DNA from: Bacillus swezeyi
GTDB lineage: Bacteria; Bacillota; Bacilli; Bacillales; Bacillaceae
Reading direction: 5' to 3'
DNA length: 64,000 nucleotides
NCBI RefSeq assembly: GCF_001969815.1
Contig: NZ_MRBK01000019.1
Span: 62,001 to 126,000, forward strand
Shown here in pieces: positions 53,264 to 61,511 of the stretch; the first letter of the stretch is position 1, and every line of letters begins with the position of its first letter. Made by a program: the position numbers and the translations under genes. The notes under the pieces are model-generated. The model made no database searches, was not told where the DNA came from, and worked only from the letters and a program-made list of their open reading frames with translations.

Positions 53264-54130
53264 TCACCTGCAGCTCCTGACAATCGGCATTGCACAGCAT
53301 CTAAAAGAGCCGCCGGATTTTATAATCTCTGACAGGTCGATTTCAATGACTGTATAGCCTCGTCTCCTGAGCTGTTTGTTGACATCTTGATTATCGGGAA
53401 GGCTGATCACGGTTTTATGACCGATGGACAGCACATTCGTTCCGAGAGTGAACTGTTCATCGTCAGTTATTTCAATCATATCGTAGCGCTTGCTGAGCAT
53501 CTGATACTCTTTTTCTCCCAAGGCTTTTGGGTAGACGAGCGCTTCGGTTGGAGAAAGTATATTAAAGACGCAATCCAAATGGAGAAATGTTTCTTCAAAC
53601 GGCACAGGAATCACTTCATATGAAGGAAGCTGTCGCTTCAGCTCTTGAACCGCTGAAAACGTTGTCCTATGGCTGATTCCGGCATAAACCGTGTTTTGGT
53701 CAATAAGAATGTCCCCGCCTTCAATCTTATATCCCTGATTAAAGGTGGTGCAGGTGATGCTTTCCTTTGCTAGCCATTCCTGCAGAACATTTTCTTCGCC
53801 TTGGCGGATATCTGCTGATAGCCGAGAGGAAAAAACGGTTTCGCCGACGATAAACCCGATATCCCGGGTGAATACTTGCTCTGGAAATTGGCTCAACGGC
53901 GGCAGCAGCACCACTTCAACATGTTGTTTTTCCAGTTCTTGAATCAGTGTTTCATGCTGGCGGACAGCAAGTGTTTTATCGATATTTTCTTTATGGAAGT
54001 ATTTTTGCGTTTCATTGATGACTTCTGCAATTTCCATATACTCCGGCCTGCATAGCACAACTTTTTCTAAAATGTCATATTCGCTCGTACAGTTTGCTTT
54101 ATGGTCTTTTTTCGGTACGGCTGAATCCAT
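53264..54130 (-). CDS. ykgA: Amidinotransferase-superfamily hydrolase YkgA (dimethylarginase-like)
   Basis: A 288-residue cytoplasmic enzyme of the guanidino-group-modifying superfamily, related to dimethylarginine dimethylaminohydrolase and arginine deiminase. Visible marks are the substrate-carboxylate loop FTRDIGFIVG (about 78), the catalytic His in FLHLDCVFN (about 165) and the nucleophile Cys in GGSFRCCAMPI near the C-terminus. The true substrate is not known. ATG 54130 has GAGAG upstream; an in-frame ATG 54163 with AAGGGA is an alternative start. It is convergent with the dpp-ykf operon. Confidence 0.9.
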   Translation of the reverse strand: MDSAVPKKDHKANCTSEYDILEKVVLCRPEYMEIAEVINETQKYFHKENIDKTLAVRQHETLIQELEKQHVEVVLLPPLSQFPEQVFTRDIGFIVGETVFSSRLSADIRQGEENVLQEWLAKESITCTTFNQGYKIEGGDILIDQNTVYAGISHRTTFSAVQELKRQLPSYEVIPVPFEETFLHLDCVFNILSPTEALVYPKALGEKEYQMLSKRYDMIEITDDEQFTLGTNVLSIGHKTVISLPDNQDVNKQLRRRGYTVIEIDLSEIIKSGGSFRCCAMPIVRSCR

Positions 54131-54317
54131 GTTCTCTCTCCCGTCTCTCTTTAATATTTTCATTATTCCCTTCCCAGCAAAGGAAATAAACGTTTTAGCA
54201 AGAAAATCTCACAAGTGATCCGGATAAAAAACTTTAGACAAATGAATTCTAATAGTGTTTAATAAAGAAAATTCCACTTTACAAACACAGGACACAGACA
54301 TCAAAGGAGTAATGGAT

Positions 54318-54836
54318 ATGAAGGGACCAGAAAAAAGATACTGCCGGGAATCAAAAGTTGTCAAAACAAGCCGCGTATTTCCGCTCGATACAAACAATCA
54401 CAACACCTTGTTCGGCGGAAAGCTGATGAGCTATATTGACGATATTGCTTCGATTTCTGCGGCGCGCCATTCCAGGTGTGAAACGGTTACAGCTTCAATG
54501 GATTCCGTCGATTTTCTCGAGCCGATCCGCCAGGAAGATTCCGTTTGCCTCGAATCTTATGTGACTTGGGTCGGGAGAACATCGATGGAGGTATTTGTGA
54601 AGGTGATTAAAGAACATTTACTATCAGGCGAACGAAAGCTTGCCGCCACATCCTTTTTAACATTCGTGGCCCTTGACAAAGACGGAAATCCTCAGGCTGT
54701 TCCGCAAGTTGAGCCGGAGACGGAAGAAGAAATCATGCTTCATCAAACAGCCCAACAGCGCGCGGAAGAACGCAAAAGTCATCGAAAACACAGTAAAGCA
54801 CTTGCCCAGGCGCTTGCCGTAGACAAGCCTTGGTAA
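54318..54836 (+). CDS. ykhA: Acyl-CoA thioesterase YkhA (hotdog fold)
   Basis: A 172-residue protein with one hotdog domain. The family's active-site region is NNHNTLFGGKLMSYIDDIA (about 30-48), followed by the helix SAARHSRCETVTASMDSV. It hydrolyses acyl-CoA esters in the cytoplasm; chain-length preference is unknown. The C-terminal 45 residues are charged and Gln/Lys-rich. ATG 54318 has AAAGGAG 8 bases upstream; ATG 54312 is too near that site. Confidence 0.92.
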   Translation: MKGPEKRYCRESKVVKTSRVFPLDTNNHNTLFGGKLMSYIDDIASISAARHSRCETVTASMDSVDFLEPIRQEDSVCLESYVTWVGRTSMEVFVKVIKEHLLSGERKLAATSFLTFVALDKDGNPQAVPQVEPETEEEIMLHQTAQQRAEERKSHRKHSKALAQALAVDKPW

Positions 54837-54848
54837 ACATTTGAATGT

Positions 54849-54903
54849 AAGCTGCTGTAACTCATCCCTCTTATCTAGGGACTGCGGTTTCAGCAGCTTT
54901 TTG
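54849..54903 (+). terminator. Terminator after ykhA
   Basis: AAGCTGCTG pairs with CAGCAGCTT across a long loop and leads into a T-run, 12 bp after the ykhA stop. Confidence 0.75.
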
Positions 54904-54967
54904 AATATATCACGCAAATAAAGTTGAACATAAAAGAAATGACAAAAAAGGGAAGAAGAAATGTAAT

Positions 54968-55705
54968 ATGAATTTTGGGCATTTTTGGATATTTTTGATC
55001 AAGCCGGCTTTAGTGTTCACCATTGCCTATATTCTTTTTCGGATAGCAGGAAAGAAAGCCGTTTCCCAAATGACGAATTTTGATCTTTTGCTGACCTTCG
55101 CCATCGGAACGATTATCAGCGAACCGATTCTTACTTCTAAAATTTCGATGTCCATTTATTACGCACTTACTTTTCTTATCTTTTATTTGGCTGTTGAAAA
55201 GCTGTCACTGCACAATAAATGGAGGTGGTTTCTTGTTGTCAGCCCGACCGTTCTGATCAGAAACGGGGATATTGATGAAAAGGGCTTGAAAAAGGAGCGG
55301 CTTACCGTTAATGAACTGCTCGGCAAGCTGCGCGAAAAAGGATATGCCGATCCCAGTGACATCGATCTTGCATTGATCGAAGAATCAGGTCAAATCAGCG
55401 TCATCCCAAAATCTGAAGCGAGGCCGGTTCAGCCGCGTGATTTAAATATCAGGACTGAACGAAACTTCGTACCGATTCCCCTGATTTTAGACGGTGAAAT
55501 CATCGAACACAATTTAAAATATTTGAAAAGAACGAAAGAATGGCTGTTCGAAAAATTGGATGAAAAAGGAGTATCGCAAGCTAAGTTGTCATCCGTTACA
55601 CTTGGAACCTTAAACGAAAACAATGAACTCATGATTGATATGGAAAAAACCGGCGCTCCGTTATCGAACAGCCCTTATCTTTATAAACCCGGCCGGGACA
55701 AGTAA
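54968..55705 (+). CDS. ykjA: DUF421 membrane protein YkjA
   Basis: A 245-residue protein with three hydrophobic segments in the first 85 residues and a cytoplasmic alpha/beta domain typical of the DUF421/YetF family. The conserved stretch NFDLLLTFAIGTIISEPIL links the first segments, and LTVNELLGKLREKGY opens the soluble domain. Function is unknown; relatives (YetF, YrbG) are envelope proteins connected with sporulation or germination. The ribosome binding site (GGAAGAAG) is moderate. Confidence 0.9.
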   Translation: MNFGHFWIFLIKPALVFTIAYILFRIAGKKAVSQMTNFDLLLTFAIGTIISEPILTSKISMSIYYALTFLIFYLAVEKLSLHNKWRWFLVVSPTVLIRNGDIDEKGLKKERLTVNELLGKLREKGYADPSDIDLALIEESGQISVIPKSEARPVQPRDLNIRTERNFVPIPLILDGEIIEHNLKYLKRTKEWLFEKLDEKGVSQAKLSSVTLGTLNENNELMIDMEKTGAPLSNSPYLYKPGRDK

Positions 55706-55710
55706 AACTA

Positions 55711-55733
55711 TCGCCGAATAGGCGATTTTTTTT
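55711..55733 (+). terminator. Terminator after ykjA
   Basis: TCGCC pairs with GGCGA and is followed by eight T, 6 bp after the stop codon. Confidence 0.85.
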
Positions 55734-55962
55734 ATTTTATTATTTCGGACAATTTTATCCGATATTACCCTTCTTCCTCATCCTTTGTTTTCAGCCACTT
55801 CACCTCCGTTTATCGGGAAGTTATGCCTCGTGTTTGATGGGGAATATGTCATTGATCGACAGAAGTATGACAAAAAAGATAGGAGGAAAATATGTTGTTT
55901 TTTGTATTTTAATAGAATATATTAGTTTTTGTGAAAAAATTTTGATAGAAGGAGCAAGTATA

Positions 55963-57270
55963 ATGAAAAAGTTTTTTGGATTCATGATGCTGTCTGCCAT
56001 GCTGCTGCTCAGCTCTTCTTTGTCCGTCCAAGCGAAAGACTACGGACGTGAAACCCTGGGCTCAAAAGACGGCTGGGGCGCTTATGGAGAAGGAACAACC
56101 GGAGGAGCCGACGCTTCCTCTGACCACGTCTATACAGCTGAAAACCGTAAGCAGCTTGTTGAAGCATTGGGAGGAAATAACAGCAAAAACAGCACCAATG
56201 AGACGCCGAAAATCATCTATGTGAAGGGAACGATTGATCTTAGCGTTGATGATAAAAACAAGCCTTTAGGCTATGATAACTATAAAGATTCTGAATACAG
56301 CATTGAGAAGTATTTAAAAACTTATGATCCAAAGAAATGGGGAAAAAAAGAGCCGTCAGGAAAGCTTGAAGAAGCAAGACTCCGGTCTGAAAAGAACGAG
56401 AAAGAGCGCGTGATCATTAGAGTCGGTTCAAATACGACCATCATTGGAGCTGGAGAAGATGCGAAAATCGTCGGCGGCGGTCTATATATCAAAGGCGCCG
56501 AAAATGTCATTATCCGCAACATCGAATTTGAAAATGCCTACGATTTCTTCCCAGGCTGGGATCCGACCGATGGAAGCAGCGGAAACTGGAATTCGGAATT
56601 TGATAATCTCTTAATTGAATCATCTAAGCATATCTGGATCGACCATTGCACATTCAATGACGGAAGCGAGTCTGATGAAAAGACCGAGACTTATTTCGGA
56701 CGCGAATTCCAGCATCATGACGGATTGCTGGATATTAAAAAGCAGTCCGACTTCATCACTGTTTCCTATAATGTATTTTCAGGCCACTCTAAAAACACGA
56801 TTGTCGGATCAAGCGACAGTTATAAAGCCGACAACGGGCATCTGAGAGTGACATTCCACCATAATATGTACGAAAATATTAAGGAGCGCGCTCCGCGTGT
56901 ACGTTACGGCAAAGTGCACATTTACAATAACTATTTTAAAAGCACGAAAGAAAGCTACAACTATTCATGGGGTGTAGGGTATTCTTCAAAAATTTATGCT
57001 GAAGACAATTACTTTGATCTCCCGGAAGAAACGAAGACTTACAAATTGATGAAAGTCTTTAAAGGTGACGCATTATATGAAAAAGACACACTGGTGAATG
57101 ATCAACAAAGCGTGTCAAAGATTGATGTTGTCAGCACATATAATAAAGAAAAAAATGCGTCGATAAATAAATCAGTGGGCTGGACGCCTAAGCTGTATGA
57201 AAAAATCGATGACGCAGAAGATGTTCCGGAAATTGTCGAAGAACAGGCCGGCGCGGGAAAATTGCAATAG
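55963..57270 (+). CDS. pel: Pectate lyase (PL1), secreted
   Basis: A 435-residue enzyme that cuts de-esterified polygalacturonate by calcium-dependent beta-elimination. The signal peptide (MKKFFGFMMLSAML) ends after about residue 23 at VQAKD. The parallel beta-helix of polysaccharide lyase family 1 is marked by IIRNIEFENAYD, the calcium ligands around DNLLIESSKHIWIDHCTF and HHDGLLDIKKQSDF, and the catalytic Arg segment RAPRVRYGKVHIYNNYF. ATG 55963 follows AGAAGGAGC. It stands alone between ykjA and a regulator, an addition relative to the B. subtilis order. Confidence 0.94.
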   Translation: MKKFFGFMMLSAMLLLSSSLSVQAKDYGRETLGSKDGWGAYGEGTTGGADASSDHVYTAENRKQLVEALGGNNSKNSTNETPKIIYVKGTIDLSVDDKNKPLGYDNYKDSEYSIEKYLKTYDPKKWGKKEPSGKLEEARLRSEKNEKERVIIRVGSNTTIIGAGEDAKIVGGGLYIKGAENVIIRNIEFENAYDFFPGWDPTDGSSGNWNSEFDNLLIESSKHIWIDHCTFNDGSESDEKTETYFGREFQHHDGLLDIKKQSDFITVSYNVFSGHSKNTIVGSSDSYKADNGHLRVTFHHNMYENIKERAPRVRYGKVHIYNNYFKSTKESYNYSWGVGYSSKIYAEDNYFDLPEETKTYKLMKVFKGDALYEKDTLVNDQQSVSKIDVVSTYNKEKNASINKSVGWTPKLYEKIDDAEDVPEIVEEQAGAGKLQ

Positions 57271-57278
57271 CTGGAAGG

Positions 57279-57306
57279 CGGACATGCTTGCATGTCCGTT
57301 TTTTTA
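57279..57306 (+). terminator. Terminator after the pectate lyase gene
   Basis: CGGACATGC pairs with GCATGTCCG, followed by a run of seven T, 9 bp past the stop codon. Confidence 0.93.
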
Positions 57307-57313
57307 TTTTGGG

Positions 57314-57332
57314 TATCTTGCAATGCAAAATA
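57314..57332. promoter_or_regulatory. PadR-type operator 1
   Basis: TATCTTG-N5-CAAAATA, a near palindrome overlapping the probable -35 element (TTGCAA, 57319-57324) of the padR gene. It matches operator 2 at most positions. Confidence 0.65.
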
Positions 57333-57340
57333 GTGTGTGG

Positions 57341-57346
57341 TACGAT
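57341..57346 (+). promoter_or_regulatory. Probable -10 element of the padR-HAAS unit
   Basis: TACGAT lies 16 bp after TTGCAA and between the two operators, so a bound repressor would cover the whole promoter. Confidence 0.5.
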
Positions 57347-57351
57347 TCAGG

Positions 57352-57370
57352 TATCTTGTATTGCAAGATA
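57352..57370. promoter_or_regulatory. PadR-type operator 2
   Basis: TATCTTG-N5-CAAGATA is an exact interrupted palindrome, 38 bp from operator 1 and just upstream of the ribosome binding site of the regulator gene. Autoregulation is inferred from its place. Confidence 0.7.
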
Positions 57371-57389
57371 ATGAAAGAAGGAGATTGTG

Positions 57390-57722
57390 ATGAGTTCGAC
57401 ACAAATGCTGAAGGGAATCTTAGAAGGATGTCTGCTGGCCGTCATCTCGGAAGGGGAGATCTATGGCTATGAAATGACAAAGGTGCTTGCGAAATACGGT
57501 TTTTCGGATATTAGCGAAGGGAGCATATATCCGATACTTTTGCGCATGCAAAAGGAGAAATGGGTCAATACAGAGCTGAAGGCGTCGCCGAACGGGCCGA
57601 AGAGAAAATATTATACGCTTGCCCCCCGCGGTGAAGAAGAGCTTCACACCTTCATTACGCGGTGGAAAACGTTGTCTGAAAGCGTAGACGCATTGCTCGA
57701 TAAAACAGTTGATGAGGAGTGA
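57390..57722 (+). CDS. PadR-family transcriptional regulator
   Basis: A 110-residue winged-helix regulator of the small PadR-s2 class. Conserved parts are LKGILEGCLLAVISEGEIYGYEM (helices 1-2), ISEGSIYPILLRMQKEKWV (recognition helix) and the wing GPKRKYYTLAPRGEEEL. The ligand is unknown. ATG 57390 has AAGGAGA 6 bases upstream; GTG 57387 is an alternative. The two inverted repeats before it are its likely operators. The gene is followed at once by the HAAS-domain membrane protein, a common PadR partner. Confidence 0.92.
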   Translation: MSSTQMLKGILEGCLLAVISEGEIYGYEMTKVLAKYGFSDISEGSIYPILLRMQKEKWVNTELKASPNGPKRKYYTLAPRGEEELHTFITRWKTLSESVDALLDKTVDEE

Positions 57723-57727
57723 AGCAT

Positions 57728-58477
57728 GTGCTGTCTAAAGATATGCAGCAAGTTTTAGACGATATGAGAATATACTTAATGTCCGCAGGAAAAAGCGACA
57801 GGGAAATTGAAGGGATCATGGATGAATTGACGGTTCATGCCGAGGAAGGCGAAAGGGACGGAAAAAGTGTTCGGCAAATTTTCGGAGACTCTCCAAAGGC
57901 ATATGTTCAAGAGATTTCAAAAGAGCTTTCATCAAGACCGATGGAGATTGCGCAGATCGTGTTTATCATTTTTCTTGGCGCTGTATCTTATTTTATTTTC
58001 AATGATGCTGTTCATGACAGCCTCGAATATTCGCTTTATGTGCTGGCGGGCTATCCGATTTATCTTTTGCTGGGAGCTGTTTTGACTTCTTTTTTAGGCC
58101 GGATTTCAGCATTTAAAGCAAAGAAAACCGCTGTTTTGTATATGTCGATTTACTCCATCTTTATGTTTTCTTCCATCTTGGCCATCATCTTTGCCGACCG
58201 CGTATATGGCACCCCGGTTCTGTCGATTGACGGGGCGGGACGCTGGCTGATTATGGGGCTTTCTTTCATCTGCATTGTTCTTGTTTCTTTCTGGGCGAAA
58301 GTAAAAGTTTTGGCCGCACTGCCTGTTCTTTTGGCCGGCGTTCATGTCATGTTTCAAGTCCTTGGATGGGATTCGGAGGCATGGGGGATTGCAGAAGCGT
58401 ATATCCCTTATATCGGCTTGATTGTACTTATGGCCTTTGAAGCCAAGCGTTCCAAAAAAACGGCTGAATATGAATGA
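57728..58477 (+). CDS. HAAS-domain membrane protein (PadR partner)
   Basis: A 249-residue protein. The N-terminal 65 residues form the helical HAAS domain often coupled to PadR regulators (MRIYLMSAGKSDREIEG, then a FGDSPKAYVQEIS segment), and six or so hydrophobic segments fill the rest. Family knowledge suggests that the HAAS part docks onto the PadR protein and links it to a membrane event; the exact role is unproven. GTG 57728 has GAGGAG 8 bases upstream; GTG 57719 overlaps that site. It ends about 80 bp before the next gene. Confidence 0.85.
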   Translation: MLSKDMQQVLDDMRIYLMSAGKSDREIEGIMDELTVHAEEGERDGKSVRQIFGDSPKAYVQEISKELSSRPMEIAQIVFIIFLGAVSYFIFNDAVHDSLEYSLYVLAGYPIYLLLGAVLTSFLGRISAFKAKKTAVLYMSIYSIFMFSSILAIIFADRVYGTPVLSIDGAGRWLIMGLSFICIVLVSFWAKVKVLAALPVLLAGVHVMFQVLGWDSEAWGIAEAYIPYIGLIVLMAFEAKRSKKTAEYE

Positions 58478-58556
58478 AATACCGGAAATCTTTAAATTTT
58501 TAAAAGGAGCTTTTTTAGCAGTTTGAATCTATCAAAATATGAAAGGTGACTGATAA

Positions 58557-59054
58557 ATGGACATTTTATGGGGATACATTCTCGTCTTTATTTTAGCGGC
58601 GATTCCCTGGTTTGAGGTGATCGGAGTCGTTCCGCTGGCGATTATTGCCGGGCTCAAACCCGTTCCCTCCGCTGTCATCGCTCTGTTTGGAAATCTGTTG
58701 ACCGTTTTGATGCTCATTGTGTTGATTGACAAAGTGAAGCGGTGGCTGAACGGAAGAAGAAAGGAGAGTGTGCAGAAAGATAAGCTGTCAAAGCGGAAAA
58801 GCAGGGCAAAGAAGATTTGGCACACTTATGGACTGCCAGGCCTCTCCTTCATCGGCCCTTTTTTTATCGGCTCCCACCTGACCGCTTTTATGTGCATGGG
58901 ATTTGGGGCAGGACGGAGGAGAACCGCCTGGTGGATGACGGGAAGTCTTGCTTTGTGGACGACGGCATCCGCGATCGCCGCCTATTATGGATTCAGCTTT
59001 CTCGCTCCTGAGCATGAAGGAGTCCTGAAAAATATCTTTAAACAAGAGGAGTGA
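58557..59054 (+). CDS. Putative small multidrug export protein (DUF/Sm_multidrug_ex type)
   Basis: A 165-residue membrane protein with four or so hydrophobic segments (about 5-25, 33-57, 90-112, 125-150) and a very basic loop (RRKESVQKDKLSKRKSRAKK) between. It resembles the family annotated as small multidrug export proteins, whose transport activity is weakly supported. GAAAGGTGA precedes the ATG, and ykkA begins 4 bases after the stop, so both are co-transcribed. A guanidine or drug link with ykkCD downstream is only suggested by proximity. Confidence 0.75.
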   Translation: MDILWGYILVFILAAIPWFEVIGVVPLAIIAGLKPVPSAVIALFGNLLTVLMLIVLIDKVKRWLNGRRKESVQKDKLSKRKSRAKKIWHTYGLPGLSFIGPFFIGSHLTAFMCMGFGAGRRRTAWWMTGSLALWTTASAIAAYYGFSFLAPEHEGVLKNIFKQEE

Positions 59055-59058
59055 AGGG

Positions 59059-59580
59059 ATGTCATTTGTTAAAGATCTGCATACCGATGAAGAAATGGCG
59101 CCTGCCGTCGCTGTTCTTTTTTCAGCGGTCAACGAAAATATCGAGCGCCTGAAGTCGATCGTCTCCGGCGTCAGCCAAGAGGCGCTCGAGTATAAAGGCG
59201 AGTATGGCAGTGAAAACAGCATCGCGCAGCTGATCTATCATTTAATCAATGTGGACATTCGCTGGGTTTACAGGCTGAAAGAAGAAGAGTTTCCAAGAGA
59301 ACTCGAAGAAAGCTACGGGCCGATGACGGATGAAGACGGACTTCTGCCTGAAGTGAAAGGGGTGCCTCTTTCCGTTTTAATCGAACTTTATGACAATGTG
59401 CTGGAGCTCTTGAAACATACCGTTAAAAAGCTTTCGGAAACCGACTTGCTGAAGAAGGTTCCGTATGAAGACGGTACTGCGACAATCCGCTGGGGGATTT
59501 GGCATATGTCAGACCATAACCGCTATCATCAGGCGCATATTCAGGCATTGCTCAAAGAATTCCGCAAACAGGATAGTTGA
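59059..59580 (+). CDS. ykkA: DinB/YfiT-like four-helix protein YkkA
   Basis: A 173-residue DinB-superfamily protein. The three metal-binding histidines expected for the fold are in LIYHLINVDIRW (about 60) and WHMSDHNRYHQAH (about 150-160). Members include metal-dependent hydrolases and thiol transferases; the function of YkkA is not known. GAGGAGTGAAGGG lies directly before the ATG. In B. subtilis ykkB (an acetyltransferase gene) follows; here the ykkC leader follows directly. Confidence 0.9.
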   Translation: MSFVKDLHTDEEMAPAVAVLFSAVNENIERLKSIVSGVSQEALEYKGEYGSENSIAQLIYHLINVDIRWVYRLKEEEFPRELEESYGPMTDEDGLLPEVKGVPLSVLIELYDNVLELLKHTVKKLSETDLLKKVPYEDGTATIRWGIWHMSDHNRYHQAHIQALLKEFRKQDS

Positions 59581-59605
59581 TATTTTGCATAAAATTTGAT
59601 ATAAT
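59577..59605 (+). promoter_or_regulatory. Sigma-A promoter of ykkCD
   Basis: TTGATA and TATAAT are separated by 17 bp; the -35 element overlaps the last codons of ykkA. Transcription would begin about 20 bases before the riboswitch. Confidence 0.8.
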
Positions 59606-59629
59606 ATTAGTTAACAAATTTCATATCGT

Positions 59630-59757
59630 TAAAGTTTTCTAGGGTTCCGCGCATTGGATGTGGTCTGGTCCGAGAGAAAACACATATGAAGTTCATATGC
59701 ACACGGAGGGACAAAAGCCCGGGAGTATCGTTGCCATCGATAACCCGGGTTTTTTCT
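59630..59757 (+). ncRNA. Guanidine-I riboswitch (ykkC RNA) with terminator
   Basis: The leader carries the hallmark strings of the ykkC RNA: CTAGGGTTCCG near 59639, GGTCTGGTCCGAGAG at 59662-59676, ACACGGAGGGACAAAAGCCC from 59701 and CCCGGGAG after it. The last hairpin (CCCGGG 59718-59723 with CCCGGG 59744-59749 region) ends in six T and acts as terminator; guanidinium binding is known to stabilise the aptamer and let transcription continue. The controlled genes are the SMR exporter pair ykkCD, as in B. subtilis where the motif was named. Confidence 0.96.
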
Positions 59758-59786
59758 GTGGCTGAAAATGAATGGAGGGAATGCAT

Positions 59787-60116
59787 ATGAGATGGGGCAG
59801 TGTTGTACTCGCAGCCTTGTTTGAAATTTTTTGGGTGATGGGGCTGAAACACGCCGATTCAGCTATTGAATGGATCGGAACGGCGATTGCCGTCGCGGCC
59901 AGCTTCTATATATTGGTGAAAGCGGGCGAGAAGCTCCCGGTCGGCACCGTTTATGCCGTGTTTACCGGCCTCGGTACAGCGGGCACGGTTCTGTGCGAAA
60001 TCATTTTGTTTCATGAACCGGCAGATATTGCCAAGCTTGTGCTGATTGGCGTTTTGCTGTCCGGTGTGATCGGACTGAAGCTTGTGACAAATGAGGAGAA
60101 AGGGGAGGCTTCATAA
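59787..60116 (+). CDS. ykkC: SMR family exporter subunit YkkC (guanidinium/multidrug)
   Basis: A 109-residue small multidrug resistance protein with four membrane helices. The conserved glutamate of the first helix is in [13 protein letters not shown] (about 13), and [15 protein letters not shown] is the family's third-helix motif. It works with YkkD as a heterodimer. ATG 59787 follows GGAGGGA by 6 bases; an in-frame start at 59772 precedes the site. Expression is gated by the guanidine riboswitch upstream. The stop codon overlaps the ykkD start by one base. Confidence 0.95.
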   Translation: MRWGSVVLAALFEIFWVMGLKHADSAIEWIGTAIAVAASFYILVKAGEKLPVGTVYAVFTGLGTAGTVLCEIILFHEPADIAKLVLIGVLLSGVIGLKLVTNEEKGEAS

Positions 60117-60430
60117 TGGAATGGATCTATTTAATTGCCGCCGGATTGCTGGAAATGCTCGGTGTGACGATGATGAACCAATTTCATAAAGATAAGCGGC
60201 TGAAATGGATCTTTTTGCTGATGGCTGGGTTTGCCGCTTCATTTTTCTTGCTTTCCCTTGCCATGGAAGCTTTGCCGATGGGGACGGCCTATGCGGTATG
60301 GACCGGAATCGGCACCGTCGGCGGCGCGCTTATCGGCATTCTTTTTTACGAAGAACCAAAAGACGGAAAACGCATCTTTTTTATCGCGCTTATATTGGGA
60401 TCTGCCGTCGGATTAAAGCTGCTGAGCTGA
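60116..60430 (+). CDS. ykkD: SMR family exporter subunit YkkD
   Basis: A 104-residue four-helix SMR protein with the membrane glutamate in GLLEMLGVTMMNQ (about 13) and GTAYAVWTGIGTVGG in helix three. It partners YkkC; the TAATG overlap provides for equal synthesis of both. AGGGGAGG lies in the end of ykkC. The protein exports guanidinium or cationic compounds by proton antiport. Confidence 0.95.
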   Translation: MEWIYLIAAGLLEMLGVTMMNQFHKDKRLKWIFLLMAGFAASFFLLSLAMEALPMGTAYAVWTGIGTVGGALIGILFYEEPKDGKRIFFIALILGSAVGLKLLS

Positions 60431-60475
60431 ATGGAAGGTCTCCCGTCCGTCTTTGATAAAATAGGTGTACACAAA

Positions 60476-60503
60476 TTGATTTTTCAATGAACTCAAGTAT
60501 AAT
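60476..60503 (+). promoter_or_regulatory. Sigma-A promoter of purU
   Basis: TTGATT and TATAAT are separated by 16 bp, ending 44 bp before the purU ATG. Confidence 0.7.
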
Positions 60504-60547
60504 GAAGAGATAGTTTACGAATTACAAGCAAAGAGGGTTTTTACGAA

Positions 60548-61450
60548 ATGAAAGCATATATGAAACAACAGTTAAAGCAATATCAGGACATCAATAATGA
60601 AAAGGCTCGACTGCTCGTCAGCTGTCCGGATCAGCCGGGAATTGTCGCAGCCGTTTCCGCGTTTTTATTTGAAAGTGGCGCGAACATTATTGAATCCAGC
60701 CAGTATACAACAGATCCTGAAGGAGGCCGGTTCTTTCTCAGAATCGAGTTCGAAGCTGCAGGAATTCGTGAAAAAATCGGACAGATGAAAGAAACATTCG
60801 CGTCTGTCGCGGAGTCTTTCCAAATGACGTGGAGCATCACACCTGCAAGTGAATTAAAACGGGTCGCCATCTTCGTTTCAAAAGAACTGCACTGTCTGCA
60901 TGAGCTGTTGTGGGAATGGCAGAGCGGCAATTTGATGGCGGAAATTGCTGCGGTTATCAGCAATCATGAAGACGCCAGAGAAATCGTTGAATCGCTGAAC
61001 ATCCCGTTTCTCTATTTGAAAGCAAACAAAGACATCCGCAAAGAAGTTGAAAAACAGCAGCTTGAGTGGCTTGAAGAATATCGCGTAGATGTCATCGTCC
61101 TTGCCCGCTATATGCAGATTTTAACGCCTGACTTTGTTGCGGCGCACCCGCACAAAATCATCAATATCCACCACTCGTTTCTGCCTGCATTTATCGGAGC
61201 CAACCCATATAAGCGCGCATACGAAAGAGGCGTCAAATTGATCGGGGCGACATCTCACTATGTAACAAATGAACTGGATGAAGGTCCGATTATCGAGCAG
61301 GACATTGAACGCGTTGACCACAGAGATCATGTGGAGGCGTTGAAAAACATCGGCCGGACGATTGAAAGAAGCGTTCTTGCAAGAGCGGTCAAATGGCATC
61401 TGGAAGACCGGATTATCGTGCATGAAAACAAGACCATCGTCTTCAATTAA
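60548..61450 (+). CDS. purU: Formyltetrahydrofolate deformylase PurU
   Basis: A 300-residue cytoplasmic hydrolase that releases formate from 10-formyltetrahydrofolate and so balances one-carbon pools. An ACT domain lies at about residues 20-95 (SCPDQPGIVAAVSAFL). The formyltransferase fold follows with the catalytic Asn-His-Asp set in INIHHSFLPAF, GATSHYVT and LDEGPIIEQD. The length equals B. subtilis PurU. AGAGGG lies upstream of the ATG. Confidence 0.95.
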   Translation: MKAYMKQQLKQYQDINNEKARLLVSCPDQPGIVAAVSAFLFESGANIIESSQYTTDPEGGRFFLRIEFEAAGIREKIGQMKETFASVAESFQMTWSITPASELKRVAIFVSKELHCLHELLWEWQSGNLMAEIAAVISNHEDAREIVESLNIPFLYLKANKDIRKEVEKQQLEWLEEYRVDVIVLARYMQILTPDFVAAHPHKIINIHHSFLPAFIGANPYKRAYERGVKLIGATSHYVTNELDEGPIIEQDIERVDHRDHVEALKNIGRTIERSVLARAVKWHLEDRIIVHENKTIVFN

Positions 61451-61477
61451 AAATTGCTGCCGATCAAAGAAAAGTGC

Positions 61478-61506
61478 TTGACAGCGGTGTTTTTCCTAGG
61501 CATAAT
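61478..61506 (+). promoter_or_regulatory. Sigma-A promoter of proBA
   Basis: TTGACA and CATAAT are separated by 17 bp and precede the T-box leader. Confidence 0.85.
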
Positions 61507-61511
61507 AATAA

